DNA of 64,000 nucleotides, from positions 48,260,001 to 48,324,000 of the forward strand of contig NC_073358.2 in assembly GCF_027580225.2 (NCBI RefSeq), in the 5' to 3' direction. The stretch comes from Misgurnus anguillicaudatus (Eukaryota > Chordata > Actinopteri > Cypriniformes > Cobitidae). Below are positions 1 to 10,186 of the stretch, piece by piece; the first letter of the stretch is position 1; each line of letters begins with the position of its first letter. The position numbers and the translations under genes were made by a program. The notes beneath the pieces are model-generated. The model did no database searches and was not told the origin of the DNA. It was given only the letters and a program-made list of their open reading frames with translations.

Positions 1-217
1 CCTACCGCTCCATCACTTCAACTCTTCAAGACTCAAAAAGGGATTAGCCTGATATTCGTGGCCATCGTAAATAATTGATGCTTACGTTTAAAACAATCTT
101 GAAGAATCTCAAGTCATTTAGCATGCGATGCATATTTGATGCTCTTTTTTTAAATCCTTTCTGCCAGTATGAGGGTAAAAAAGTCTCTACATATTCAGAA
201 GACTGGTTGTTGGTTAA

Positions 218-1325
218 CAGTGTTCGGCATAACTAGTTACGAAATAATTTGATACTGTAATTTAATTACTTTTTCCCTTGAAAAAGTAAAGTAAGGGATT
301 ACTTATTTTTTCAGTAATTTAATTACAGTTACTTCTGATGTAATTGAATGAAATATGGACTGTAGATCAATTATATATAATACAATAGTGGATTTAAAAT
401 TTAAATTTAAAGTCTAACGTTAAAATGCATGTTTTTTATGTATCCTCCTCACTTTAAATACTTTGGTGAGTTATTAAGAATAATGGTAACACTATAGTGT
501 AGCTTCTTACTATTACTGTTTGGTTATTACACTGCAAAATGATTTAAGAAAAAAAATTCTTAGTATTTTTGTGTTGTTTTCAGTAAAAATGTCTAAAAAT
601 GGATTTTGCTTTTGATGAGCAAAACGACCCAAGAAAATAAGTCTAGTTTTTAGACAAAAAAGTGATTTTGTGCATAAAACAAGCAAAAAATCTGCCAGTG
701 GGATAAGCAATTTTTTTTTCTTAAACACTAAGTTTAAGAAAAAAAATTTGCTTATCCCACTGGCAGATTTTTTTGCTTGTTTTATGCACAAAATCACTTA
801 AAGTTGATATTTTTGGTTTAAAAACTAGACTTTTTTTAGTCGTTTTGCTCATCAAGAAAAAGCATCTTAATTTAAGAATATTTGAGAGATTTTTACTGAT
901 ATCAAGACAAAAATACTAAGAATTTTTTTCTTGAAAATAATTTTTTTGCAGTGTAGCATTAATATTGCTGAAATATTGGCTGTTTATTAATACTTAAAAT
1001 GCACATATTAGTACCTGATTTAGCAAAACCTTATTTTACATCCTTAATACCCAATTCCTATCAATACTTAAATTTAGCAACAAAGTATTAATAAGCAATT
1101 TTACAATTTGGACCTTTAAAAGTCTGACTAGAATAATTAATGTACTTTTATATGATTTCTTGTGCCGTTTCAGCTTTGTATTATTTACTAAATAGGATTT
1201 AGAAAGTAATTAGTAAAAAGTAATTAAATACTTTTTGGAGGGAGTAATTTGTACGGTAATCTAATTACATGATTGAAAATGCAATTAGTAAATAGTAATA
1301 GTAACTAGTAACTTACCCAACACTA
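218..1325. mobile_element. hAT-like DNA transposon, non-autonomous, with nested MITE
   Basis: The left end CAGTGTTCGGCATAAC and the reverse complement of the right end, TAGTGTTGGGTAAGTTAC, are imperfect terminal inverted repeats. Just inside both ends lie runs of TAATTAC/GTAATTA-type sequence, a layout typical of fish hAT elements of this kind. There is no coding capacity. A second palindromic element (529-954) sits in the middle. The flanking 8-bp duplication is not recognisable, so the copy is old or the ends are slightly misplaced. The superfamily is inferred from the ends and remembered family character. Confidence 0.6.
529..954. mobile_element. Palindromic MITE with ACACTGCAAAA ends
   Basis: The two halves are near-perfect reverse complements. 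The ends are ACACTGCAAAA and TTTTGCAGTGT, and the centre folds at about 715-745 around AAACACTAAGTTTAAG. Both arms carry GATGAGCAAAACGA and ATTTTGTGCATAAAACAAGC or their complements. It has no coding capacity. A second copy of the family lies at 22948-23606. It is nested in the hAT-like element 218-1325. Confidence 0.85.
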
Positions 1326-2600
1326 CATTAAAGCAAGGGTTAGCGATATTTTGTAGATTTTAACAGAACAAATTAAACTTAAATAATAAATAAGATGTAT
1401 AACATGAAACAATGCTTCAATATTTTTGTACATGTTACTGTTTTGCTAGTTTGTTTTTCACCTTTGTAAAGGATTTTATTTTTTAGAAAATGTCAGCAGT
1501 GTTGCAGGTCCAAATTGTGACAAAATATCCCATAGAAAATGTGTCCTGCTGTATTATATTATATATGTATTATATAAACATTATTTTTTTTACTGAGCAG
1601 AGACAGATAGCTACAGTATGTTCCCTTAAGACACGTGCCCACACAACGAAGTACACAATGTTAAAAACGCAGGAACAATCAGTATCCTTCAATCTGCTGT
1701 GGTCGCTGGGGGGCGTTTTCTGACAAAAAACTTCTGGTTTTGAGTGAATTACCATGGACATTTCATACTGATCAACTTTACGCGGCACTGCATTCACGAT
1801 CTGTTATTACACGCTACACTTGCAATATTTTGCAAATGCAATATGTATTTGGCAGCCACGAGCTCAAAAACTTAGCTTTAAAGTTCTCAAATTTAGTTTA
1901 TATGAAAACATAGATACAATGAGTACGCAGTGAGCATGCTGATTTAAACAATAAATGCCAATAAAAACAAATCTGCTGGCTATAAAGGAAAACCTGATCC
2001 CAAATTTAATTTTATAATATTTAAAAAAATACATTTTTAAAATGTAAATACCACCAACACTAAAGAGATGCAAGCAGAAGGTATTGAATGATTTCTCCAC
2101 CCACTGAAAGGAAATCATCAAAGAGAGAAGAAAAAAGTGCCACACACATACACGAGATAAACATAGTCAAGTGACATGATCGGGAACAAAATGGCACCTG
2201 CTTGCAACACCTTGCATTTGTCCATAAATAATGTTGATTGCCCCTAAAATTGTAAATTGCACAGCATGTGATAGCGGTAAAAAGCATCGATCTGTTTGTT
2301 TGAGTCATACGAACGCAGTTAGAGGAGGCGCCATCTGTCTGAAGAGAAAGAGGTTGGGGAAACCTCTTTAAAGCATTCATAATTTCTGCCATTTCACTTA
2401 TGACGCTGCTCGCGCATGAACGTCACCTGTAAGGTTGCTTACGTCGTAAATGCATGGCAGGGGGACAGGCAACTTTATTTGTCCTTTGTGTTTATAATTG
2501 TGTGTATGCGCAGGTATACAAATGGATTCACCACACGCCAAAGCGTCTGAAATCCATAAAAGATTCATTAGCGCTCTATTCCTGTGCTATAAAACATTCA
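1326..2600. other. AT-rich stretch, no gene recognised
   Basis: No repeat, exon or RNA gene could be supported. At about 2349-2372 there is a short hairpin (AGAGGTT, spacer, AACCTCT), and 2300-2460 contains scattered CpG and a TGACG motif. Both could belong to the upstream region of the gene starting near 2.9 kb, but nothing proves it. Confidence 0.4.
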
Positions 2601-2622
2601 TCTCTCTCTCTCTCTCTCTCTC
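2601..2622. repeat. (TC)11 microsatellite
   Basis: Uninterrupted TC dinucleotides, about 280 bp upstream of the CpG-rich exon candidate. Confidence 0.95.
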
Positions 2623-2779
2623 AAATTTTATTTCAATTAAACAATTTTAAACTAATTTAATTGCAATTACAATTCTGGCCTAAATGAATGAAACATTCAA
2701 GAAGTAAGAAGGGGTTACACCTAAACTCTAATAATAAACAGACAAGGCCTAGTTGTAAATATCTTTACAATTAAAATGT

Positions 2780-2960
2780 AATATTTATTTGAATGTTTTA
2801 AATATAATTATAAATACAACAATATAACAAAACCTAAAAATCTATTACACATTCAGGTCTCATATCAAAATAAAAACAAACCAACTCTACCCTCTATCTC
2901 GTGCGCGCGCGCGGGCACTCTCTCTCCACTTTCTCTCTGACTCTACGCGCACGGCGCCAC
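2780..2960 (+). promoter_or_regulatory. Candidate promoter of the gene starting at about 2.9 kb
   Basis: AT-rich sequence changes abruptly at about 2895 into GTGCGCGCGCGCGGGC followed by a CT-rich tract (CACTCTCTCTCCACTTTCTC), an arrangement common at vertebrate CpG-type start sites. A TATAAATA-like string at 2809-2817 is some 85 bp upstream of the CpG step and may be chance. The transcription start is not determinable from sequence. The inference rests on the CpG step and the downstream exon structure. Confidence 0.4.
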
Positions 2961-3160
2961 AGCCTCTTTCCGTGTCTTCTGCGCGACTGATCGGACGCTT
3001 GGATCACTGGAATACCTGAAGCTGGAAATCGCCTTTTCGGATTCATCCCGACTGTAGTTGTATTCCTTTTCCTCTAACTGTTCGAGCTCTCTGTTCGGGC
3101 TTATTTGCGATTCACGCTGATCTTTGAGTTTGGATTTTGTACTGCTCCACACATTCCCAA

Positions 3161-3229
3161 ATGACCGAGAGAGGGATCAACGGGGGACTTTGTTCTCCGT
3201 CCCGCGCCTGTGCGGCGACCGTCGGGTAA
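3161..3229 (+). CDS. Upstream ORF 1 in the leader (22 aa)
   Basis: ATG at 3161 and TAA at 3227-3229 give a 22-residue frame beginning MTERGINGG. It lies entirely in the leader, 150 bp before the proposed main start. No family is recognised. Short uORFs in vertebrate leaders usually lower translation of the main frame, and no peptide function is claimed. It exists only if the transcription start is upstream of 3161. Confidence 0.3.
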   Translation: MTERGINGGLCSPSRACAATVG

Positions 3230-3245
3230 AGTTTGAACAACAGGG

Positions 3246-3266
3246 ATGATGGTTCGTTTTCCTTGA
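3246..3266 (+). CDS. Upstream ORF 2 in the leader (6 aa)
   Basis: Two consecutive ATG codons (3246, 3249) open a six-residue frame, MMVRFP, ended by TGA at 3264-3266. As with uORF 1, any role would be translational control of the downstream ATG at 3379. The signal is very small and could be chance. Confidence 0.25.
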   Translation: MMVRFP

Positions 3267-3378
3267 GGTTCGCAAAATTGTTTATTCATTCACGACGACG
3301 TGGGAAACACCGTCCTCTTCGATCCAACCTTCTACAATCTAATTCTGGGATTATATTCTCTGGATTTATTCATTAAAC

Positions 3379-3400
3379 ATGAAGGCTTTTATTGTCGAGG
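3379..3400 (+). CDS. Start of a protein-coding gene: first coding exon, 7 codons
   Basis: The ATG at 3379 is in good context (A at -3) and reads MKAFIVE before a partial codon G, followed immediately by the strong donor GTAAGT at 3401-3406. The exon therefore ends in phase 1. A start coding only the first residues of a protein, followed by a very long intron, is common in vertebrate genes. Met-Lys-Ala-Phe-Ile-Val could be the beginning of a signal peptide, but seven residues are too few to decide. The gene cannot be named. No second exon was recognised downstream, so the next exon is either beyond 64 kb or unseen. Alternatives are a non-coding RNA with the same donor, or a chance donor. Support comes from the coincidence of CpG block, leader, ATG context and donor. 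Confidence 0.5.
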
Positions 3401-3406
3401 GTAAGT

Positions 3407-5197
3407 CTATAAAAGTTACATTATTCAAATCCATTGTTGTTTAGCTCATAAAATGACCAGTTTAGTTAGTCTAACTGTCTGTGGCGCATCTATAAGGTAC
3501 GCGCATCCCCAAATATTTGGAATGGCTGGGAATGATGCTGTAAATATGGGGAATTTAGGACAAGTCTGGCCATATTTTCAACCAACCTCCCCAACTGAGC
3601 AACGTATACTATTTAACATTTCATCCACACTGACAGCAACACCACAAAACTAGAACATTTTGGAAATCATCACCGAGGCTGTCCGCGCGCGATATCTGTG
3701 TGTTCTAGATCGTCTTTTTCGTGCTGAGAACGCTCTATTAGATTATGCCGATTTGATGGTAGAATAAGGACAGTTTTTGCTTTGGCACGACTCGAGAGAG
3801 GAAGTCCGCGCGAATGCTGCTCTATCCCGCCCGGTTGTGTTTCCAAACTCGATCCCAACGCGCTCGTGCAGGGATGCGCGACCTTGGGCGCATTAATCAG
3901 GAAGACACGTACACAGTTTATCCAGGGCGGGTTGTGCATGGGGTAGCTTGTCTAGAAGTATCCTCCAAACGACGAAAATAATATTGTTGTTGGTGCGTAA
4001 CTCATTTGTGGTTTCCTGTTTGACAAACTCTTAACTCCATCAATTAGTTATGGTCAAATCACATCCTCACTCATTGACTTTTTTCTTTAGTATGCACCAA
4101 GTACTATTAGATTGAAGTCAATGCCTAACGTATTTGCTTTTGGTTCTACTGAGGTTTCATTGAAAAATGCGCGGTCCGTGGTACTGAAACAAGAGACGAC
4201 AGCAATCAGAATCAGAGCTGAGATTCCTGTTGTGCTCTGTTCAACCCAAAGAGGACAGCAAAGCTTTATCAGGACAACACAGACAGGGATAAAACACTTC
4301 ATTGCTGCATGATCCTCCTAATTAGGAATTAACAGTAAACAAGTACTCTGTGATAATTTAGCCGGTATCTGTGAACAGGTCACAACACGAAAAATCACAC
4401 CATTAGATCACAACAGGCTTTGGGGGGTGATAAAATGCAGAGGTACTCCACCCTATACAGCATTGAGGAAATCCCTTAAAGATAGAAGCAGGTCACTGCA
4501 CAATTCAAATCCAAAACTTTCTAGATCCCAACAATTTGGATTTTGAATGACACTGCAATGTTTTAGCCATCCAACACCTCGTGCTTTGCTCGCAGGTGAA
4601 AGGAGGCGGAGCTGCAATGTTGTTTAGATGGCAGATGGATAAATGCTTCTCACTGTTTAGACCCACTGTGTATCCGCGGCCCCTCCTTCCTTGCCGAGCT
4701 AACCTGATTGAGCTGAAAATGCATTAAATATTCCATCATAGAGAAAGAGCCTGAGAAAGAGTGCACTGATGGAAATGCCGGGGTAGAGAGAGAATATGAA
4801 TGAGACGTCTTTTTTCCCTCGCAGTTTTGTATGTGTACTGATGTTGATGATGATAAATGAAGGATGTGTTTGTTTCTGCCATAGATCCTGCTTTGAGTAA
4901 GTCTGAGCAAGGCTATGTTGACTGGTGACAACTCAATGGAAATGCTTTGTCTCTTTCATTTTTAAATTTGACTATTTCTATACTCTCTTATAACCATGCA
5001 CTGTTTTATATCAAATGATACTACTGAAGATGGGAAACAACCAAAAACCAAAAGCTAGCAGTGAAAAAACACCAAGCTTTCAAAACATTCACAAGTTTCT
5101 GCAATTAATGAAGCATATAGAGACAAGAAAACTGCATGCAAATATTGATTTTTAAATAAGTTCAGTCTGATAATATCAGGTGTGTTATCTATGTCCA
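3407..5197. other. Start of the presumed first intron; CpG-rich at 3650-3960
   Basis: The sequence is non-repetitive within the window. At 3675-3960 CpG density is again high (GCGCGCGATATC, CCGCGCGAATGC, CGCTCGTGCAGGGATGCGCG), so the CpG island seems to extend into the intron. This part may hold promoter-proximal control elements or an alternative first exon. From about 3960 on it is ordinary AT-rich sequence with no recognisable gene. Confidence 0.35.
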
Positions 5198-5341
5198 GGA
5201 TTCCTAGCTCGGTGCACTACAACGCAAAAGGTCATGGATTCAAACCCAGGGAGCACAAATATTGGTAAAAAAAAAATGTAGACCTTGTAACGCACTGTAA
5301 GTTGCTTTGGATAAAAGCATCTGACAAATGCATAAATGCAA
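5198..5341 (+). repeat. tRNA-derived SINE (V-SINE-like tail)
   Basis: A degenerate polymerase III B-box-like string (GGATTCAAACCC) is followed by CAGGGAGCACA, and at about 5300-5340 by the common fish SINE tail TTTGGATAAAAGCATCTG with CATAAATGCA. This copy is old and its A box is weak. Relatives lie at 8467, 21431, 28361, 36190 and 60402. Confidence 0.7.
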
Positions 5342-5924
5342 TTGTGGTTATGCAAACTTTATTCTTTTTGAGAGATTTAATCCGAAAGCTTGAATATGTC
5401 GTATTTACTTACACTAAGAGAATATTTCTATTTAAAAGTATTTTATATGTAATCATCATAATATTTGCATGCATAATATGTCCTTTCTTGCATCGATGTG
5501 CATTTTAAAATTGCATGTTTAATCTTGAAGAGATTAAGAGTCATTTCCCTGTAAGAGGTTTTTGCTTATTCTCAGCATTTCCATTCAATTAAAATGTATT
5601 TAGACTATGTCACTTTTTACATGGAATAAAGAAAAAACTATTTTAAAAAAACAAGGAAAACATAAATTTTTAATACATTTAGAACATTTTTTTTTTTGTA
5701 ATATTTCTTCTCATAAAATAATCGTATACACATAATAACACTAATAAGCGGCACTAAGGTTGTGATTCTACTAAGAACAGGAGTGTGACATACATACATT
5801 TGCAAGATGTACTGTACTTTAGCAGTTCGTAATAAAAGAAAATTGGAGTCCAGTTTAAAGTCCATGTAAAGTGATATTAAATGTGTTTAGAGTTTGTCAC
5901 ACCACAGAATTTTTTTATTTATTT
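5342..5924. other. AT-rich stretch, nothing recognised
   Basis: Only low-complexity A/T runs (for example poly-T at about 5690) and no repeat with identifiable ends. Confidence 0.5.
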
Positions 5925-6250
5925 ACCACCCATCCAAATTTGAATCATAAAAACCGCCAAATAAATATAAATTTGCATTCTCTGCTCTCAAACGCTGGGG
6001 GTGTGTCCGCTGTCAGCACTAAACCACGCCCACTCGCTGGAAAGCTGCCATCTCTTAATTTTGAGGTTTCCAGCTACTGTACAACCAGAATAGATGCTTT
6101 TGATTGTGTTAGGGGCGGGGCCATGCTCGGTGGCTCCAGTGCATCATCGAGCCACCGCATTAGCCCCGCCCAAATAATCCTGAACACAGAAATGTATAAA
6201 AACAGAGCTTTAACACCACAAATCATTACTTCGTAATTCTTGCAACATGT
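5925..6250 (+). repeat. Interspersed repeat P, copy 1, with conserved GC-rich hairpin
   Basis: This aligns along its whole length with 21750-22100 in the same orientation. Shared strings include GCTGTCAGCACTAAACCACG, ATGCTTTTGATTGTGTTAGG and AGTGCATCATCGAGCCACC. The centre forms a two-part hairpin: outer GGGGCGGGGC with GCCCCGCCC and inner CGGTGGCTC with GAGCCACCG. I recognise no transposase or clear target duplication, so the class is unknown. Confidence 0.75.
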
Positions 6251-6687
6251 TTCAGCAAAAAATTATAAAATGTATAATTTGTTTAAAAACAATTTAAAAG
6301 ACTTTACACAGACTTTAAAGCGCACCAATTATCTGATTCACGATTTTACATTTCTTTTGGTGTGTATTAGTACATGTTGTATTAGTACATGTTAACGTTA
6401 TGCAAAAGGTACAAACTCCAAATCTCTTTTCTTGGACTACATCAAACACACGGATTGTAGGCAACAGTTTACTCCCTGGGATTGGTGATGTAGACAAGAC
6501 CGACATTATCATAATTCCTCCTGCTTGGTTTCACAGCCTGTAAATTAACTCCTGTTAACATTAAATTGTGAGCGAATCTTTCAAACATGGTAAGGAGCGT
6601 CACATTTCCGGCTGACGTCAGAGGTATTTAGTCCAATCACAACGTACAGTTTAGCTGGCCAATTAGGAACAATCAGGGAGTTTTGTT

Positions 6688-7105
6688 CATGAATCTAGGG
6701 CTGCAACGATTAATCGTGCAATGAATTACGGTGAAATCCTGGCACATCCCAATGCCAGGGGGCGCTCTCATGCAGAAACTCCTTTTGTGCCACAGAAACG
6801 CTATTCCAGGAAATGTTTATAGAAATATTTACATCGCTGTTCTTCAAATTGTTTCAGGTATTTTCATGATAATAAAGAATATTTTGAATGAGTTTAACGA
6901 GTGTTGTTTTTTTTTAATGCACATTATAAACGACTCTGATTCATGATGATTTTACATTTAGAAAAGGACTTCCTACTGACCAAATGCCGTAATACACGCA
7001 CAAGCTGTGCATGAAACACAGAATCAATTCAAAATCGATTCTGAATCGATTTCAGAGGCATTTTTAATGGGACACATGATTAATCATTGCAGCCCTACAT
7101 GAATC
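6688..7105. repeat. 8-bp target site duplication CATGAATC flanking the hAT element
   Basis: CATGAATC at 6688-6695 is repeated exactly at 7098-7105, directly bordering both ends of the hAT copy. This fixes the insertion boundaries. Confidence 0.95.
6696..7097. mobile_element. Non-autonomous hAT element (402 bp)
   Basis: The ends are TAGGGCTGCAACGATTAATC and its imperfect complement GATTAATCATTGCAGCCCTA, with a perfect 8-bp target duplication. It carries no transposase. The TAGGGCTG... end and 8-bp duplication define the hAT superfamily. It interrupts TTAA element B, so it is the younger insertion. Confidence 0.93.
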
Positions 7106-7256
7106 AGTGCATTTCAGGAAAAGAGGGAAATCTGGAGCTACACAAATAAACTGTATGTGGAAAATAATGTGTTTTTTAACCATAAACCACACCAACACAT
7201 TATATCAACAACACAAAATATCATTGTGTTTTAGCGATGAAATAGGTGCCATTTAA

Positions 7257-7907
7257 GATTGTAGTTCGACCATTGTATTGAAAGTACACAAAAACTAAAA
7301 AATTGTTAAATAATGTCAGCAGTCTCCCAGAAAACGTTTCATTTGCAAAAAATTCCAGTTCTTCCCATTAAAACTCAAAAACACTGAACATACAGAACAA
7401 TACAGTTAAAAATGAGCGATGTTAATATCTCACAGCGAGCATCTTGTTGAAAGCATCTTATAAGCTCTCCGTCAGACTGTCGCTCTCAACAAGATCCTCT
7501 CCAGAACCACCCATATTTACACAGACAGCAAACAAGTCATTTCCACTCTAGTCTCCTATTACCAACCAAATGATGAGGGTAATCAGAATACATGGCAGTG
7601 AGTTCCTGGCTGACAGAGAGCTCTGTTTGAGAGAGGATCGCTCTACTGAGAGGACTCTCTGTTATACAACTTCATCTGCTACACGCAGGTGCACAAGAAA
7701 ATATCGGCTGAGATGAACTCGAACTAGCTGTGGTCAGCACAATGCTTTGATATTAAACTCTGAGCTAGGAATTGTGTACTCTGTTTCTTGAAAGGTTGCA
7801 TGTTTTGGCCTAGTAGCAGTAGATATGATTGAAATTGCAGGTTTTATTTTTACTGTAGTTTTACTCTTTGATATTTTCACAATGTAGATTTCATTTTTGT
7901 GATATAT
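7257..7907. other. No feature recognised
   Basis: Non-repetitive within this window. The stretch 7420-7720 has more balanced composition than its surroundings, but no exon signals could be defended. Confidence 0.4.
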
Positions 7908-8459
7908 AACTCATTCCCCTCCAGCCATTTTTTGCCCCCATTCATATATATATATATATATATATACACACAATACACACACAAATATATTATGCAAACA
8001 CACACTTTTATTTTGTATGCGATTAATCACAAATAATCTTTTGACAGCCCTAATAAACATACAAATATATCAAATGAAAGAACAGACCCTCTGCTTTCAA
8101 ACGAATAATAAACAAACAAACAAAACGGGGGAAAAAACGTTTCATTCTATCTATATTTTTCTCTGCTTATAAACTCTTAAATATAGGTATTTTTCTTTAA
8201 AAAAATTTTTTTAGCAAAAAGCAAAAATAATTGCATTTTTGTGAAGGAATTTCGTTAGAGATCAGATTCAGAACAATTATCAAACCATACACAGATTAAA
8301 ATAAGTAAATAACATTTTGGCTTCAGTTTTTTATAAACTGGGTAAGTGCCATCTTGTGAATAATCACGGTATTACAGATTAACATAAAAATTCACCAAGA
8401 ACACTTTTTTATCCAAATATTTTCTTTTAATATAACTCGTCAATTGCAGGGAAAGAGTT
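7908..8459 (-). mobile_element. DNA transposon C, copy 1, with AACTC(T/A)TTCCC ends
   Basis: The left end AACTCATTCCCCTCCAGCC and right end CTGCAATTG.. / GCAGGGAAAGAGTT are inverted. Internally, 8060-8100 is the reverse complement of 19545-19585 (TCTGTTCTTTCATTTGATAT). Family C also occurs at 19206-19652 (complete) and 13757-14075 (partial). The left part is disrupted by 7940-8054. Confidence 0.65.
7940..8054 (-). mobile_element. hAT terminal fragment with (AT)n
   Basis: An AT microsatellite (about 7946-7967) and CACACA tract are followed by TATGCGATTAATCACAAATA and CTTTTGACAGCCCTA. The latter is the familiar TAGGGCTGTCAAAAG hAT end in reverse. The other end is absent, so this is a truncated insertion within element C. 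Confidence 0.6.
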
Positions 8460-8466
8460 ACATTTT

Positions 8467-8640
8467 TGGGTACAGGTGTTTATGCAACGCACTGCAAAAG
8501 GTGCATTAGCAGCGCAGGTTGTGGGTTCGACTCCGAGGGTACACAAATGGAGAACTACTGATAAGAAAAACATTTAAAGCTTGAATGCCATGTAATTCAT
8601 TTGGATAAAAGTGTTTGCCAAAGCATAAATGTAATGCAAT
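8467..8640 (+). repeat. tRNA-derived SINE
   Basis: TGCATTAGCAGCGCAGGTTG and GGGTTCGACTCC (B box) are followed by a spacer and the tail TTTGGATAAAAGTGTTTGCC and CATAAATGTAATGCA. It matches the family seen at 21431 and 60402. Confidence 0.8.
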
Positions 8641-8727
8641 TGTAGATAGACATTTACAGTATACATTGCATAATGTATTCACTTTAATTTAAAAAAATAT
8701 ATATACATATAATAATTAGTTTACTTT

Positions 8728-9230
8728 AGTGCTTCTCAAATAGTGGGGCGGGACCCCCAGGGGGGGCTCGAAGCGACGCCAGGGGGGGCGCGCGAGACCC
8801 CGGGGAAAATACTTTTTCTGGAAGTGATTTTTTTGCACCATCACTTAAAGACATTACACCCCAATCACGCTGATAAGCCGCTTGTGTTTTTTATTATTAT
8901 TTATTGATTATATTTAATTTAATTTTTCAGTATCAAATCGTCAGAAAATATTATACTTTAAATAAGGATTGATTTTTTTATTTCAGGCAAATTTATGCAT
9001 TTTAAGTCTTTTCTATTACAAACTAAAAAACAATGTTAATAAAGTTATTCTTTGTTGTAAGTTGATCGATATTTCTTTTTTTGTGTTTTCTTTTTGTGTT
9101 TTCTCAATGTTAATAAGGATACAATGTTTTGCAGATGTGTAATTTTATAGACAAAGTTGCGGCGGAGAGTTGGGGGGGGCGCAAAATAACAGAAATAATA
9201 ATAATTTGTTGCTTTCAAAATCACCTCCAT
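8728..9230. mobile_element. Diverged G-rich hAT-type element
   Basis: TAGTGCTTCTCAAATAGTGG begins a G-rich tract (8742-8815) containing CAGGGGGGGC twice. A second G-run with GCGCAAAATA occurs at 9171-9187. The architecture resembles the CAGTGGTTCTCAAACTGGGG hAT family at 38408 and 43808, but the sequences are not the same family and the right end is not found. Limits are approximate. Confidence 0.45.
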
Positions 9231-9488
9231 ACTATATAAAAGGCGAAAATAAGTATGTGAGCCGAGTACTATGTCCGAATTTATATTATTATAAACAATA
9301 TTTAAAAGTGCCCGAATGACATACTACTTCGGGCACAATTTTGAAGTGTGCATTCGATGTACACTTTACTATCCCATGAGCCCCTGGGTGGAGGAGTCAC
9401 CCAACGAAGAAGCAGCAGCAGCGGGGTCATCATATTCAAAAATGTTGCAAATCGGTGACACGGCTCTATTCAAGCATACTGTAAATAC

Positions 9489-10186
9489 TATGGGTGCACC
9501 GATAAATGCCGATATACGCTAATAATACGTGGACGGTAACTATTCTGAATCACACAGCCGATCTTATTCACAGCTATTTCATGTACTACGGCTTTTGATC
9601 AGTAAGTCCTTATCGATCTGATATCATTGTATGTTGTAGTCGTTTATAACATGTATTTGAAAAAGCAATACACGTCAAACATAATCATTATACATATTCT
9701 TTGTCAGGAATAATTGACTCCGGTCCTTTGAATTATAAGAAAATAATGCACACCTAATGTGCAATGCCGTTACACCGCGGGTGTGCATTATTTTAAAATA
9801 ATTCAAAGGACCGGAGTCAATTATTCCTGTTATACCACAGTTACCACAAACATTGCTCTGGTGCCTACTTTTAAAACATTTGACAAGTTAGGTGTGCAGT
9901 TATCAGAAATTAATGCATACCCACGGAACATTTCTCAGCCAATCAGAATACAGTATTCAACAGACCCGTGGTATAAATTATCATAAAAATACCTGAAAAG
10001 GTTTGAAGAACCGCAATATAAATATATCCTTAGGCCATTTCCTGGAGCTACGTGTCATAGCTGTGTGTGTATGGTTCTTCGTCTACAGCGCATATTGAGT
10101 TTCTTCACGAGAGCGCCCTCTGGTTTTTGGATGTAGCGGCATTTCACAGCAATTCATTGAGAAACATAGCAATCGGTGAACCCCTA
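9489..10186. mobile_element. Non-autonomous hAT element (698 bp)
   Basis: The left end TATGGGTGCACCGATAAATG and the complement of the right end, TAGGGGTTCACCGATTGCTA, are terminal inverted repeats. The 8-bp target duplication is conserved at 7/8 positions. There is no transposase. A perfect-looking hairpin (9705-9829) lies inside. Confidence 0.85.
9705..9829. repeat. Near-perfect 125-bp palindrome (nested MITE core)
   Basis: CAGGAATAATTGACTCCGGT at the left is the exact complement of the right end. Stem pairing continues through TCCTTTGAATTAT and AAAATAATGCACACC around a loop near 9764. A diverged relative lies at 33085-33205 (AATGCACACC and GGTGTG in the same order). It may be the core of a larger element that extends to about 9976. 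Confidence 0.85.

Larger units (their letters stand above)
2900..3378 (+). other. CpG-rich 5' leader (UTR) of a first exon
   Basis: This segment is clearly richer in G, C and CpG than its surroundings, matches no repeat elsewhere in the window, and leads directly into an ATG with a canonical splice donor 22 bp later. It contains at least two short upstream open reading frames (3161-3229 and 3246-3266). The left limit is approximate because the transcription start is unknown. Confidence 0.5.
6319..7252 (+). mobile_element. TTAA-target element B, copy 1, split by a hAT insertion
   Basis: It is bounded by TTAA at 6315-6318 and 7253-7256. The ends carry AGCGCACCAATT and AATAGGTGCC as inverted repeats. 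The same family lies inverted at 31018-31497 with matching order, including the ACGTTATGCAAAAGGTAC and GTTTCAGGAAAAGAG-like strings. Removing the inserted hAT leaves about 524 bp, close to the 480 bp of the other copy. TTAA target duplications are typical of piggyBac and Kolobok superfamilies. There is no coding capacity. Confidence 0.8.

Noticed and set aside
513..797. 94-codon minus-strand frame
   Set aside because: Lies wholly within a palindromic MITE and reads its A/T runs.
3407..3653. Reading frame at 3453-3653 as a second exon
   Set aside because: No acceptor with polypyrimidine tract at its start, and no recognisable protein. It directly follows the donor.
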